Shown: one piece after another, positions 52,682-60,067 of the stretch | How positions within the stretch are numbered: the first letter of the stretch is position 1 | Layout of the letters: each line of letters opens with the position of its first letter | Source: an uncultured Alphaproteobacteria bacterium | GTDB taxonomy: Bacteria; Pseudomonadota; Alphaproteobacteria; Geminicoccales; Geminicoccaceae | DNA: 64,000 nucleotides | Direction: 5' to 3' | Assembly (NCBI GenBank): GCA_937995535.1 | Contig: CALKJU010000040.1 | Location: 78,178 to 142,177 of the forward strand | Translations under genes and position numbers: made by a program | The notes under the pieces: generated by a model | What the model saw: the letters and a program-made list of their open reading frames with translations, nothing else | What the model was told of the DNA's origin: nothing | Databases searched by the model: none

Positions 52682-53443
52682 CTAGGCCGGCAGGCGCGCA
52701 AGAAAACGCAAACGCACATAATCCGCCGTCCAGCGCCCGCGCCGATCGCACAAGGACGGCCGCAAAAGGCGCAAGACATCCTCGCGCGCCGCGTCCCGCG
52801 TCACCTCCGGCAACCGACCGAGAAAGGGCTCGGCGAAGGTGGCGAGCCAACCGCCCAGGTCGGTCGGCAACGGCGTCGGCCGCGCGATCAGCTCGATCCG
52901 CTCCACGGCGAAGCCAGCGCCCTCCAGCACCGCCCGGTATTCCTCCGGCGTCGGAAAATACCACGGAACGGCCGCGGCGCCGTCCAGCCCGCGCGCCTCG
53001 AGCACGGCGATCAGCGCGGTGACGATCGCGGCGACATTGCCGTGCCCGCCCATCTCGCCGGCGAACCGGCCACCCGGCACGAGCGCCCGCGCCACCCCGG
53101 CGGCCACCGCAGCCGGATCGCGGCGCATCCAGTGCAAGGCGGCATTGGTCAGGACCCCGTCGAAGCAGCGCTGAAAGGTCAGGGCGTGGCCGTCCATCAG
53201 CCGCGCGTCGAGAGACCGCGCGCGGGCACGGGCGACCATGTCCGGCGCGGCGTCGACCCCGATCACGCGGCAACCGAGCTCGACGAGGCGCAGGGTCAGC
53301 GCCCCGTCGCCGCAGCCGAGGTCGAGGATCCGCTCGCCCGCCCGCGGTGCCAGCAGGTCGACCACGGGCCGGCCGAGCTCGGCGACGAACCCGGCATGCC
53401 GCTCGTAGCGGGCCGCCTGCCAGTCCTGCGCCACCTCCGTCAT
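52682..53443 (-). CDS. Class I SAM-dependent methyltransferase (Tam-like)
   Basis: This 253-residue protein has the Rossmann SAM motif [19 protein letters not shown] (about 40-58), [15 protein letters not shown] and [17 protein letters not shown], with the later [12 protein letters not shown]. It resembles trans-aconitate methyltransferase and the related Methyltransf_11 group; the substrate is not fixed by the sequence. It is divergent from the sugar-permease pair and 44 bp upstream of mtnA in the same direction. Confidence 0.85.
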   Translation of the reverse strand: MTEVAQDWQAARYERHAGFVAELGRPVVDLLAPRAGERILDLGCGDGALTLRLVELGCRVIGVDAAPDMVARARARSLDARLMDGHALTFQRCFDGVLTNAALHWMRRDPAAVAAGVARALVPGGRFAGEMGGHGNVAAIVTALIAVLEARGLDGAAAVPWYFPTPEEYRAVLEGAGFAVERIELIARPTPLPTDLGGWLATFAEPFLGRLPEVTRDAAREDVLRLLRPSLCDRRGRWTADYVRLRFLARLPA

Positions 53444-53541
53444 CGCGCCACTCCTGCGCCGCGCCGCATCGGCTCCCTTGTGTCACCGCGCCGGCGGTGG
53501 TGGGAGTCCGCCATGCCCGCCCGCCGCGGACGAGAGGCCCC

Positions 53542-54444
53542 TTGCCGCTTGTGACCTTCGCCGCCCGCCGCCGGGCGTTCCTCGTCCTGCTGGGACTTCC
53601 GGCGGTCCTGTTCGTCCTGCTGGTCGCCCTCGGCCCGTTGCTGGAAGGGCTGCGCTGGAGCCTCTACGACCACAACCTCCTGCGCCCGCAGCGGACGACG
53701 TTCGTCGGCCTCGACAACTATGCGCGCTTCCTGGCCGATCCGTCGGCCCTGCGCGCGCTCGCCAACACCTTCCTGTTCACGCTCCTCGCGGTCGGGCTCG
53801 AAATGGCGCTGGGCCTCGCCCTGGCGCTGGCGCTGTGGGCCGACCGGCCGTTCGAGCGGGTGGCGTTGATCGTCATGCTCGTGCCGGTGATGCTCACCCC
53901 GCTCGCCGTCGGTCTGGTCTTCAAGGCCTTGCTGTCCGCGGAGTTCGGCCTGATCGGGCATTGGGGCCGCGTGCTGGGTGTGGTCGGCGAGCGGGGCTTC
54001 TTCGGCGATCCGCGGGCCGCGTTCGCCTCGATCGTGGCGATCGACGTCTGGCAATGGACGCCCTTCGTCGTGCTGATCCTGCGAGCCGGGCTCGCCGCCA
54101 TCCCGGGCGAGCTGCTCGAAGCCGCCGATGCCGACGGCGCGTCGTCCTGGCAGCGGCTGCGACTGGTCGTGCTGCCACTCCTGCTGCCCGCGCTGCTGCT
54201 CGCCCTGCTGCTCCGGACGATGGACGCCTTCCGCCTGTTCGAGAGCGTCTTCGTCACCACCAAGGGCGGGCCGGGCGACGCCACCAACGTCTTGCAGCTC
54301 TACGCGGTCAAGCAGGGTCTCGAGTTCTTCAACATCGGCTATGCCGCGGCGATCGCCAACGTGACGCTCGCCTGCATCGCGGTCCTGGCCGTGCTCTTCG
54401 TCCTCGTGCTGCGCCGCGCCGATCGCCGGATGACCGGCCGATGA
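53542..54444 (+). CDS. Carbohydrate ABC transporter permease (CUT1, MalF-type)
   Basis: The protein is about 300 residues from the TTG at 53542, with GAGAGG just upstream; a GTG at 53551 is an alternative. It has six predicted helices and the EAA loop [20 protein letters not shown] that binds the ATPase. The phrase [25 protein letters not shown] is typical of MalF/UgpA-type permeases. Its stop overlaps the next permease start (ATGA). No solute-binding protein or ATPase gene accompanies it in the window. Confidence 0.85.
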   Translation: MPLVTFAARRRAFLVLLGLPAVLFVLLVALGPLLEGLRWSLYDHNLLRPQRTTFVGLDNYARFLADPSALRALANTFLFTLLAVGLEMALGLALALALWADRPFERVALIVMLVPVMLTPLAVGLVFKALLSAEFGLIGHWGRVLGVVGERGFFGDPRAAFASIVAIDVWQWTPFVVLILRAGLAAIPGELLEAADADGASSWQRLRLVVLPLLLPALLLALLLRTMDAFRLFESVFVTTKGGPGDATNVLQLYAVKQGLEFFNIGYAAAIANVTLACIAVLAVLFVLVLRRADRRMTGR

Positions 54445-55244
54445 GCCGGTTCCTGCCGCGCCTCGTGGTCACGGTCGCCCTGGGCCTGTTCCTCGCCCCC
54501 GTCCTGTGGCTGTTCACCACCGGCTACAAGCCGGCGCGCGACGTGCTGGGCTACCCGCCGACACTCCTGTTCCGGCCGACCCTCGACAACTTCCGCACGC
54601 TCGGGGCCTATTTCGACCTCGCCCAGCTCACCCTCACGAGCCTGACCATCGCCGGCGGCGCGACCGTGCTGGCGCTGCTGCTCGGCGTCCCTGCCGGCTA
54701 CGCGCTGGCGCGCGCGCGCTCGCGGCTCGCCATGGGCGTGGCCTACCTGTTCCTCGCCATCCGCATGGTCCCGCCGGTGGCGACGCTGATTCCGTTCTAC
54801 GTGCTGATGCGCGATCTCGGCCTGCTCGGCACGCCGGCCGCGGTCATCCTCGTCCACGGCATGCTCAGCACGACCTTCGTCACCTGGCTGATGTTCGGCT
54901 TCTTCCGCGCTCTGCCGCCGACGCTCGAGGAAGCGGCCCGGGTCGACGGCTGCACGCCCCTGGGCGCCTTCCTGCGCATCGCGCTGCCGCTCGCCGGCCC
55001 CGGCCTCGTCGCCGCGGCGCTGCTCGCCTTCATGCTCTCCTGGAACGACTTCCTGTTCGCGAGCTTTCTCACCAGCGCGCGCAACCGGACACTCAGCGTC
55101 GCCCTGCTCTCGGCCTACGGCACGAGGGAGGTGACCTGGGGCACGATGGGCGCCTTGGCCCATGTCGCGACCTTGCCGGTGGTCGCCGTGGCGCTGCTGC
55201 TCAACCGCTTCTTCGTCCAGGGACTGACCCGCGGGATCCATTGA
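54441..55244 (+). CDS. Carbohydrate ABC transporter permease (CUT1, MalG-type)
   Basis: This 267-residue protein has six predicted helices, the EAA loop EAARVDGCTPLGAFLRIALP and the MalG/UgpE phrase AIRMVPPVATLIPFYVLMRDLG. It pairs with the preceding MalF-type permease (4-bp overlap). Downstream is a DUF2076 gene with 83 bp between, so no ATPase or binding protein is attached on this side either. The sugar is unknown. Confidence 0.87.
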   Translation: MSRFLPRLVVTVALGLFLAPVLWLFTTGYKPARDVLGYPPTLLFRPTLDNFRTLGAYFDLAQLTLTSLTIAGGATVLALLLGVPAGYALARARSRLAMGVAYLFLAIRMVPPVATLIPFYVLMRDLGLLGTPAAVILVHGMLSTTFVTWLMFGFFRALPPTLEEAARVDGCTPLGAFLRIALPLAGPGLVAAALLAFMLSWNDFLFASFLTSARNRTLSVALLSAYGTREVTWGTMGALAHVATLPVVAVALLLNRFFVQGLTRGIH

Positions 55245-55327
55245 CGTTACGGCGATTTCATGTGCCGGACGGATCGTCCGTGACCATGTCAGAGGCGGTT
55301 CGCGCACCGCCGAATGGAGGCACGCCC

Positions 55328-55831
55328 GTGGACGGCAACGATCGCCAGATCATCGACGGCCTGTTCGACCGCCTGCGCCAGGTCGAGGCGCAGGCGCCGC
55401 CGCGGGACGCCGAGGCCGAGGCGCACATCCGCCGCCGCCTCGAGGAGCTGCCCGCCGCTCCCTACTACCTGGCGCAGACCGTGCTCGTGCAGGAGCAGGC
55501 GCTGGCGGCGGCGCAGGAGCGGGTCCGCCAGCTCGAGGCAGAGCCGGCGCGCCGGCCGTCCGGCGGTGGCTTCCTCGACAGCTTCCTCGGCCCGGCCCGG
55601 CCCGTACGCGGCTCGCGCCTGCCGCAGACCGCGCCGGCGACGGCCACGCCGCCGCGCGGCGGGTTCATGGGCGGCGCGATGCAGACCGCGCTCGGTGTCG
55701 CCGGTGGCATCCTCGCCGCCCAGGCGATCAGCAGCGCGTTCGCCGCCGGGAGCGCCGAGGCGGCCGCACCGCCCGAGCCGCCGCTCGACGAGGGCTTCGG
55801 CGACGCCGGCTTCATGGACGAGAGCTGGTAG
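55328..55831 (+). CDS. DUF2076 protein
   Basis: This 167-residue protein starts at GTG (VDGNDRQIIDGLFDRLRQVE), preceded by GGAGG; this matches the family's normal opening. An earlier in-frame start near 55287 is weaker. It has a helical N-terminal half with acidic/Arg-rich sequence, then a Gly-rich segment RGGFMGGAMQTALGVAGGIL and a short acidic end. DUF2076 proteins are common in alpha- and gammaproteobacteria; the function is unknown, though a periplasm- or membrane-associated role is often guessed. Confidence 0.82.
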   Translation: MDGNDRQIIDGLFDRLRQVEAQAPPRDAEAEAHIRRRLEELPAAPYYLAQTVLVQEQALAAAQERVRQLEAEPARRPSGGGFLDSFLGPARPVRGSRLPQTAPATATPPRGGFMGGAMQTALGVAGGILAAQAISSAFAAGSAEAAAPPEPPLDEGFGDAGFMDESW

Positions 55832-55902
55832 CCGGCCCCCTTCCCCGGCGGCCCGTTTGCCGCTTCGATGGCGACGACGCGGCGGACCGGGAGGAGTTGG
55901 GC

Positions 55903-56682
55903 ATGGCGGAGCTTCCGTTGGCCGGGCGGCGGGCGCTGGTCACCGGCGCCGCCTCCGGCATCGGCCGGGCGATCGCCCGGGCGCTCGCGCGCGACGGCGC
56001 CGCGGTCGCCGTGACCGACCTCGACGGCAGGGCAGCGCAGGCGACCGCGGCCGAGATCGGGCTGCCGGCGATCGGGCTCGGCCTCGACGTCACCGACGCC
56101 GCGGCCACCGCATGCGTGCTCGAGGAGGCGGCGGCGCGCCTCGGCGGGCTCGAGATCGTCTGCGCCAATGCCGGTGTCTCGAGCATGCGCCCGGTGGTCG
56201 ACCTGACCGAGGCCGAATGGGACCACAATCTCGCCGTCAACGCCAAGGGCGTCTTTCTCACCGACCAGGCGGCGGTGCGCCGCTGGCTCGCGGACGGCAC
56301 CCAGGGCGTGATCGTCAACACCGCCTCGCTCGCCGGCAAGATCGGTGTGCCGCTGCTCGCCCACTACTCCGCCAGCAAGTTCGCGGTGGTGGGCTTCACC
56401 CAGGCGCTCGCCCGCGAGGTGGCGCCGCGCGGCATCCGCGTGAACTGCGTCTGCCCCGGCTTCGTGCGCACCGCCATGCAGGACCGTGAGCTGGTCTGGG
56501 AGGCCGAGCTGCGCGGCATGACCGTCGACGAGGTTCGCGCCGAGTACGTCTCGCTCACCCCGCTCGGCCGTCTCGAGGAGCCCGAGGACGTGGCCGATGC
56601 CGTGGCCTTTCTCGCCTCGGACCGCGCCCGCTTCATCACCGGCGAGGCGCTCAACGTGACCGGCGGGGTGCGGATGGATTAG
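55903..56682 (+). CDS. Short-chain dehydrogenase/reductase (SDR)
   Basis: This 259-residue protein starts at MAELPLAGRRALVTG, with GGGAGGAG upstream. It has the classical SDR motifs: TGAASGIGRAIARALA for NAD(P), NAG (CANAG) and the catalytic YSASK, with Ser in NTASLAGK. The acidic residue at VTDLDG suggests NAD preference. It is followed 18 bp later by an acyl-CoA dehydrogenase gene, so it may act in the same oxidation pathway. Substrate unknown. Confidence 0.87.
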   Translation: MAELPLAGRRALVTGAASGIGRAIARALARDGAAVAVTDLDGRAAQATAAEIGLPAIGLGLDVTDAAATACVLEEAAARLGGLEIVCANAGVSSMRPVVDLTEAEWDHNLAVNAKGVFLTDQAAVRRWLADGTQGVIVNTASLAGKIGVPLLAHYSASKFAVVGFTQALAREVAPRGIRVNCVCPGFVRTAMQDRELVWEAELRGMTVDEVRAEYVSLTPLGRLEEPEDVADAVAFLASDRARFITGEALNVTGGVRMD

Positions 56683-56700
56683 GACCCGGGTGCGCGCATC

Positions 56701-57864
56701 GTGGCCCTGCGCGGAGACGAGCGCCATGCCGAGCTGCGCGCAGCATTGCGTGAGTTCTGCGCGCGCTTTCCGGCCGAGTACCATCGCCGCCATGGCGCGG
56801 CGGGCAGCTATCCGGTCGAGTTCGTCGACGCACTGACCCGGGCCGGGTGGCTCGCGGCGATGATTCCCGAGGCCTATGGCGGCTCCGGGCTCGGCCTGAC
56901 CGAGGCCAGCGTGATCATGGAGGAGATCAACCGCGCGGGGGCCAACGCCGGGCACTGCCACGGCCAGATGTACAACATGTGCACCCTGCTGCGGCACGGC
57001 TCGAAGGCGCAGAAGGACACCTACCTGCCACGGATCGCCACCGGCGAGCTGCGCCTGCAGTCGATGGCCGTCACCGAGCCGAGCACCGGCAGCGACACGA
57101 CCCGGACGCGCACCACCGCGGTGCGCCGGGGCGACCGTTACCTGGTCAACGGCCAGAAGGTCTGGATCAGCCGCGTCCAGCATTCCGATCTGATGATCCT
57201 GCTGGCGCGCACCACGCCGCTCGCCGAGGTCCGCCGCAAATCGGAGGGGCTGTCGCTGTTCCTCGTCGACCTCGAGGCCGCGTTGGCAAAAGGCCTGACG
57301 GTCCGGCCGATCGCCAACATGGTCGGACACGAGACCAGCGAGCTGTTCTTCGACGATCTCGAGATCCCGGCCGAGAACCTGATCGGCGAGGAGGGTCGTG
57401 GCTTCCGCTGCCTCCTCGACGGCCTGAACGCCGAGCGCACGCTGATCGCCGCCGAGTGCATCGGCGACGGCCGCTGGTTCATCGACAAGGTCAAGGCCTA
57501 CGCCAAGGAGCGGATGGTCTTCGACCGGCCGATCGGCGGCAACCAGGGCGTGCAGTTCCCGATCGCCCGCGCCCACGTCAATGTCGAGGCGGCGGATCTG
57601 ATGCGCTTTCAGGCCTGCGCCCGGTTCGACGCCGGCCTCGACTGCGCTGCCGAGGCCAACATGGCCAAGCTCCTCGCCGCCGACGCCTCCTGGGAAGCAG
57701 CCAATGTCTGCCTCCAGCTCCACGGCGGCTTCGGCTTCGCGGTCGACTTCGATATCGAGCGCAAGTTCCGCGAGACCCGGCTCTATCAGGTCGCGCCGGT
57801 CTCGACCAACCTGATCCTCGCCTATGTGGCGGAGCACGTGCTGGGCCTGCCGCGGTCGTACTGA
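56701..57864 (+). CDS. Acyl-CoA dehydrogenase family protein
   Basis: This 387-residue protein starts at GTG and follows the SDR gene by 18 bp. Motifs are MIPEAYGGSGLGLTEASVIM, MAVTEPSTGSDTTRTRTTA (FAD binding), GEEGRGFRCLLDGLNAERTLIA and CLQLHGGFGFAVDFDIERKFRETRLYQVAPVSTNLI near the end. The usual EGT motif with the catalytic Glu reads APVST here, so the base may be a different Glu (e.g. in the LNAER helix). This variant (APVSTNLI) is known in a subgroup of the family, so activity is plausible. Acyl substrate unknown. Confidence 0.87.
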   Translation: MALRGDERHAELRAALREFCARFPAEYHRRHGAAGSYPVEFVDALTRAGWLAAMIPEAYGGSGLGLTEASVIMEEINRAGANAGHCHGQMYNMCTLLRHGSKAQKDTYLPRIATGELRLQSMAVTEPSTGSDTTRTRTTAVRRGDRYLVNGQKVWISRVQHSDLMILLARTTPLAEVRRKSEGLSLFLVDLEAALAKGLTVRPIANMVGHETSELFFDDLEIPAENLIGEEGRGFRCLLDGLNAERTLIAAECIGDGRWFIDKVKAYAKERMVFDRPIGGNQGVQFPIARAHVNVEAADLMRFQACARFDAGLDCAAEANMAKLLAADASWEAANVCLQLHGGFGFAVDFDIERKFRETRLYQVAPVSTNLILAYVAEHVLGLPRSY

Positions 57865-57914
57865 CCATCGCCACGCCACGGCCCCGGCGCCCCGCTGCGT
57901 CCGCCCGTCGCGCC

Positions 57915-57930
57915 TGTGATCTGCGACACA
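57915..57930. promoter_or_regulatory. CRP-like palindrome, one mismatch (TGTGA-N6-ACACA), upstream of cas6
   Basis: TGTGATCTGCGACACA matches nine of the ten CRP half-site bases and is centred about 127 bp before the cas6 ATG in the 185-bp gap preceding the operon. CRP/cAMP control of CRISPR genes is known in some bacteria. The match is imperfect and could be chance. Confidence 0.35.
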
Positions 57931-58049
57931 CCCGGCGGAGCGGATTCGATCGACAGCTGAGGCGACGCGCCGGCCCGCCGACAACCTTGCGGGGACTTGT
58001 CGAGCCGGGCCGCTGCTGCTTCGCTGCGGTTGAACAAGAAGGTCGGAAG

Positions 58050-58943
58050 ATGCACGAACCTGCTATCGTGCCGCTCCCCCTGCTGCGCACGACCTACCGT
58101 TTCCGCGCCGCCGGCGAGGGCCGGCTGCCGGGCTTCGCCGGCTCGGCGTGGCGCGGCGCGTTCGGCCATGCGCTGAAGCGGACCGTTTGCGTCATGCGCC
58201 TGCGCCCGTGCGAGGGCTGCCCGCTGGCGCGCACCTGCCTCTACCCGACGCTGTTCCACGCCGCCCCGGACCCGGCGGCAGCGCGCCTGAGACGGCTGCA
58301 GAGCGTCGCCCAACCCTACGTCCTGATGCCACCTCCGGAGGGCCCGCGGCGGCTGCGCCCCGGCGACCGGGTCGAGCTCGGCGTCACCCTGGTCGGCCGC
58401 GCGATCGGCCAGCGCGCCTATGTGCGGCGCGCGCTGGAACGCGCCGGCGAGGGGGGCCTCGGTCCCGACCGGCTGCGTTTCGAACTCGAGTCGGTCGCGA
58501 CGGCCACGACGCCGCCCGCGGTACCACCTGCCGACCGCCCCCTGACGCTCCACTTCGTGACCCCGCTGCGGCTCAAGCGCGACGCGCACCTAGTGACTCC
58601 GGAAGCGTTCACGCCGGGCGACCTGCTGATGGCGCTGCTGCGTCGGGTGTCGATGCTGCGCGCGTTCCACGACGCGGCACCGCTCGCCCTCGACTTCGCG
58701 GCGCTGAAGGAGCTGGCCGCGGCGACGCGCTGGGCACGCCGCGCCGTGCGCTGGCACGAGACGCGGCGCTACTCGACCCGTCAGGAGGCTCTGCTCGCCC
58801 TGGGCGGCCTGGTCGGCGAGGCGGAGCTCGCACCGGCCCCGCTCGGGCCGTTCCGCGAGCTGCTGGCACTCGCGCCCTGGATCGGCGTCGGCAAGGGCGC
58901 CTCGATGGGGCTGGGCCAGGTGCGCATCGAGGCCGCGCCGTGA
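58050..58943 (+). CDS. cas6: CRISPR precrRNA-processing endoribonuclease Cas6
   Basis: The protein is 297 residues. It belongs to the PF10040-type Cas6 group: the N-terminal part has GFAGSAWRGAFGHALKRTVC, a cysteine motif RPCEGCPLARTC (Cys54, 57, 63) and RPGDRVELGVTLVG, and the C-terminus has the Gly-rich loop WIGVGKGASMGLGQVRIE of RAMP proteins. It cuts the CRISPR transcript in repeats to give crRNAs. The stop overlaps the next gene's GTG by four bases. It opens the type III-A operon after a 185-bp gap with no clear promoter. Confidence 0.9.
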   Translation: MHEPAIVPLPLLRTTYRFRAAGEGRLPGFAGSAWRGAFGHALKRTVCVMRLRPCEGCPLARTCLYPTLFHAAPDPAAARLRRLQSVAQPYVLMPPPEGPRRLRPGDRVELGVTLVGRAIGQRAYVRRALERAGEGGLGPDRLRFELESVATATTPPAVPPADRPLTLHFVTPLRLKRDAHLVTPEAFTPGDLLMALLRRVSMLRAFHDAAPLALDFAALKELAAATRWARRAVRWHETRRYSTRQEALLALGGLVGEAELAPAPLGPFRELLALAPWIGVGKGASMGLGQVRIEAAP

Positions 58944-60067
58944 GCGAGCCGACGGCCTTCACGCGCCGCGCGCTGCTCGCCGTGGTCGGCCTGACGCCGC
59001 AGGTGGTGACCGAGACCCTGTGGGCGCTGGCGACGCGCGCCGACGAGCCGTTCCGGCCGACGGAGCTGGTGGTGGTCACCACCGCAGAGGGCTGCGAGCG
59101 GCTCCTGCTCACGCTCCTCGACGAGGACCGCGGCCAGCTCCGGGCCCTCGCCGCCGAGATCGGCCGGCCGGACCTGGCCGCGATCTTGACCCCCGAGCGG
59201 ATCCACGTCGCCCGCGACGGCCAGGGCGCGCCCCTGCCGGACATCCGCACGCCCGAAGACCATGTCGCGGTCGCCGACCTGCTGACCCGCCTGATCGGCA
59301 GCCTCACCGCCGATCCGGACTGTGCCCTGCACGTCTCGATCGCCGGCGGGCGCAAGACGATGAGCTTCCTCGCCGGCTACGTCCTGTCCCTGTTCGCACG
59401 GCCCCAGGACCGGCTGTCGCACGTGCTGGTGGCGCAGCCCTTCGAGTCGCATCCGCAGTTCTTCTTTCCGCCCGCCCGGCCGCAGGTCCTGCTCGTCCCG
59501 CCGGACGGCCGGCCGGTGCGGACCGACGCCGCCGCGGTGACCCTGGCCGAGATCCCCTTCGTGCGCCTGCGCGATCGCCTGCCCGCCGAGCTGCTGCGCG
59601 ACGGCGCCGGGTTCGCGCAGGCGGTGCGCGCGGCGCAGGCCGGCGTCGAGGATCCCGAGCTCGTCATCGACGTCACCCAGGCGTCGGTCTCGGTCGGTGG
59701 CCGGCCGCTCGCGCTGCAACCGGTGCAGCTCGCCTTCCTCCTCGCCCTGGCCCGGCGGTGTCGAGCCCAGGCCGACGGCATCAACTGGCGCGACATCGGC
59801 CCGCGCGAGATCCTCGGCGCCTACGACGACCTGTTCCGGCATCGCGCGGGCCAGCGCGAACGCCTCGCGCAGACCCTGAAGGACGGCGTCGCGCGGGACT
59901 GGTGGCTGGAGCGTCGCAGCCGCCACGACAAGCTTGTCAATGCTGCGCTCGGCTGGCGCGCCGCACCCTATCGCATCGAACGGGTCGGCACGCGTCCGTT
60001 CAGCCGCTACCGGCTGGCCCTGCCGCCCGAGCGCATCCGCATCCTCGAGGAGGGACCGCGGCCGTGA
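58940..60067 (+). CDS. CARF-domain CRISPR accessory protein (NE0113-type), with C-terminal winged-helix-like region
   Basis: This 375-residue protein starts at GTG and overlaps cas6 by four bases. The N-terminal CARF domain (about 10-170) reads ALLAVVGLTPQVVTETLWAL and, at 131-152, VSIAGGRKTMSFLAGYVLSLF, the cyclic-oligoadenylate-binding loop pattern. The rest (about 210-375) holds VSVGGRPLALQPVQLAFLLA and a basic tail; no HEPN R-x4-6-H motif is apparent, so RNase activity of the Csm6 type is not supported. It fits the NE0113/TIGR02584 group. It would sense the cOA made by Cas10 and act as a regulator, ring nuclease or other effector. Confidence 0.82.
   Translation: MSEPTAFTRRALLAVVGLTPQVVTETLWALATRADEPFRPTELVVVTTAEGCERLLLTLLDEDRGQLRALAAEIGRPDLAAILTPERIHVARDGQGAPLPDIRTPEDHVAVADLLTRLIGSLTADPDCALHVSIAGGRKTMSFLAGYVLSLFARPQDRLSHVLVAQPFESHPQFFFPPARPQVLLVPPDGRPVRTDAAAVTLAEIPFVRLRDRLPAELLRDGAGFAQAVRAAQAGVEDPELVIDVTQASVSVGGRPLALQPVQLAFLLALARRCRAQADGINWRDIGPREILGAYDDLFRHRAGQRERLAQTLKDGVARDWWLERRSRHDKLVNAALGWRAAPYRIERVGTRPFSRYRLALPPERIRILEEGPRP

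Noticed and set aside
57865..58049. Possible CRISPR array or leader upstream of cas6
   Set aside because: No direct repeats of 24-40 bp spacing are present in these 185 bp; only one CRP-like palindrome is seen. The array must lie beyond the window.
58940..60067. HEPN (Csm6/Csx1) nuclease motif in the CARF protein
   Set aside because: I looked for R-x4-6-H in the C-terminal half; the basic stretch RRSRH is not correctly spaced.
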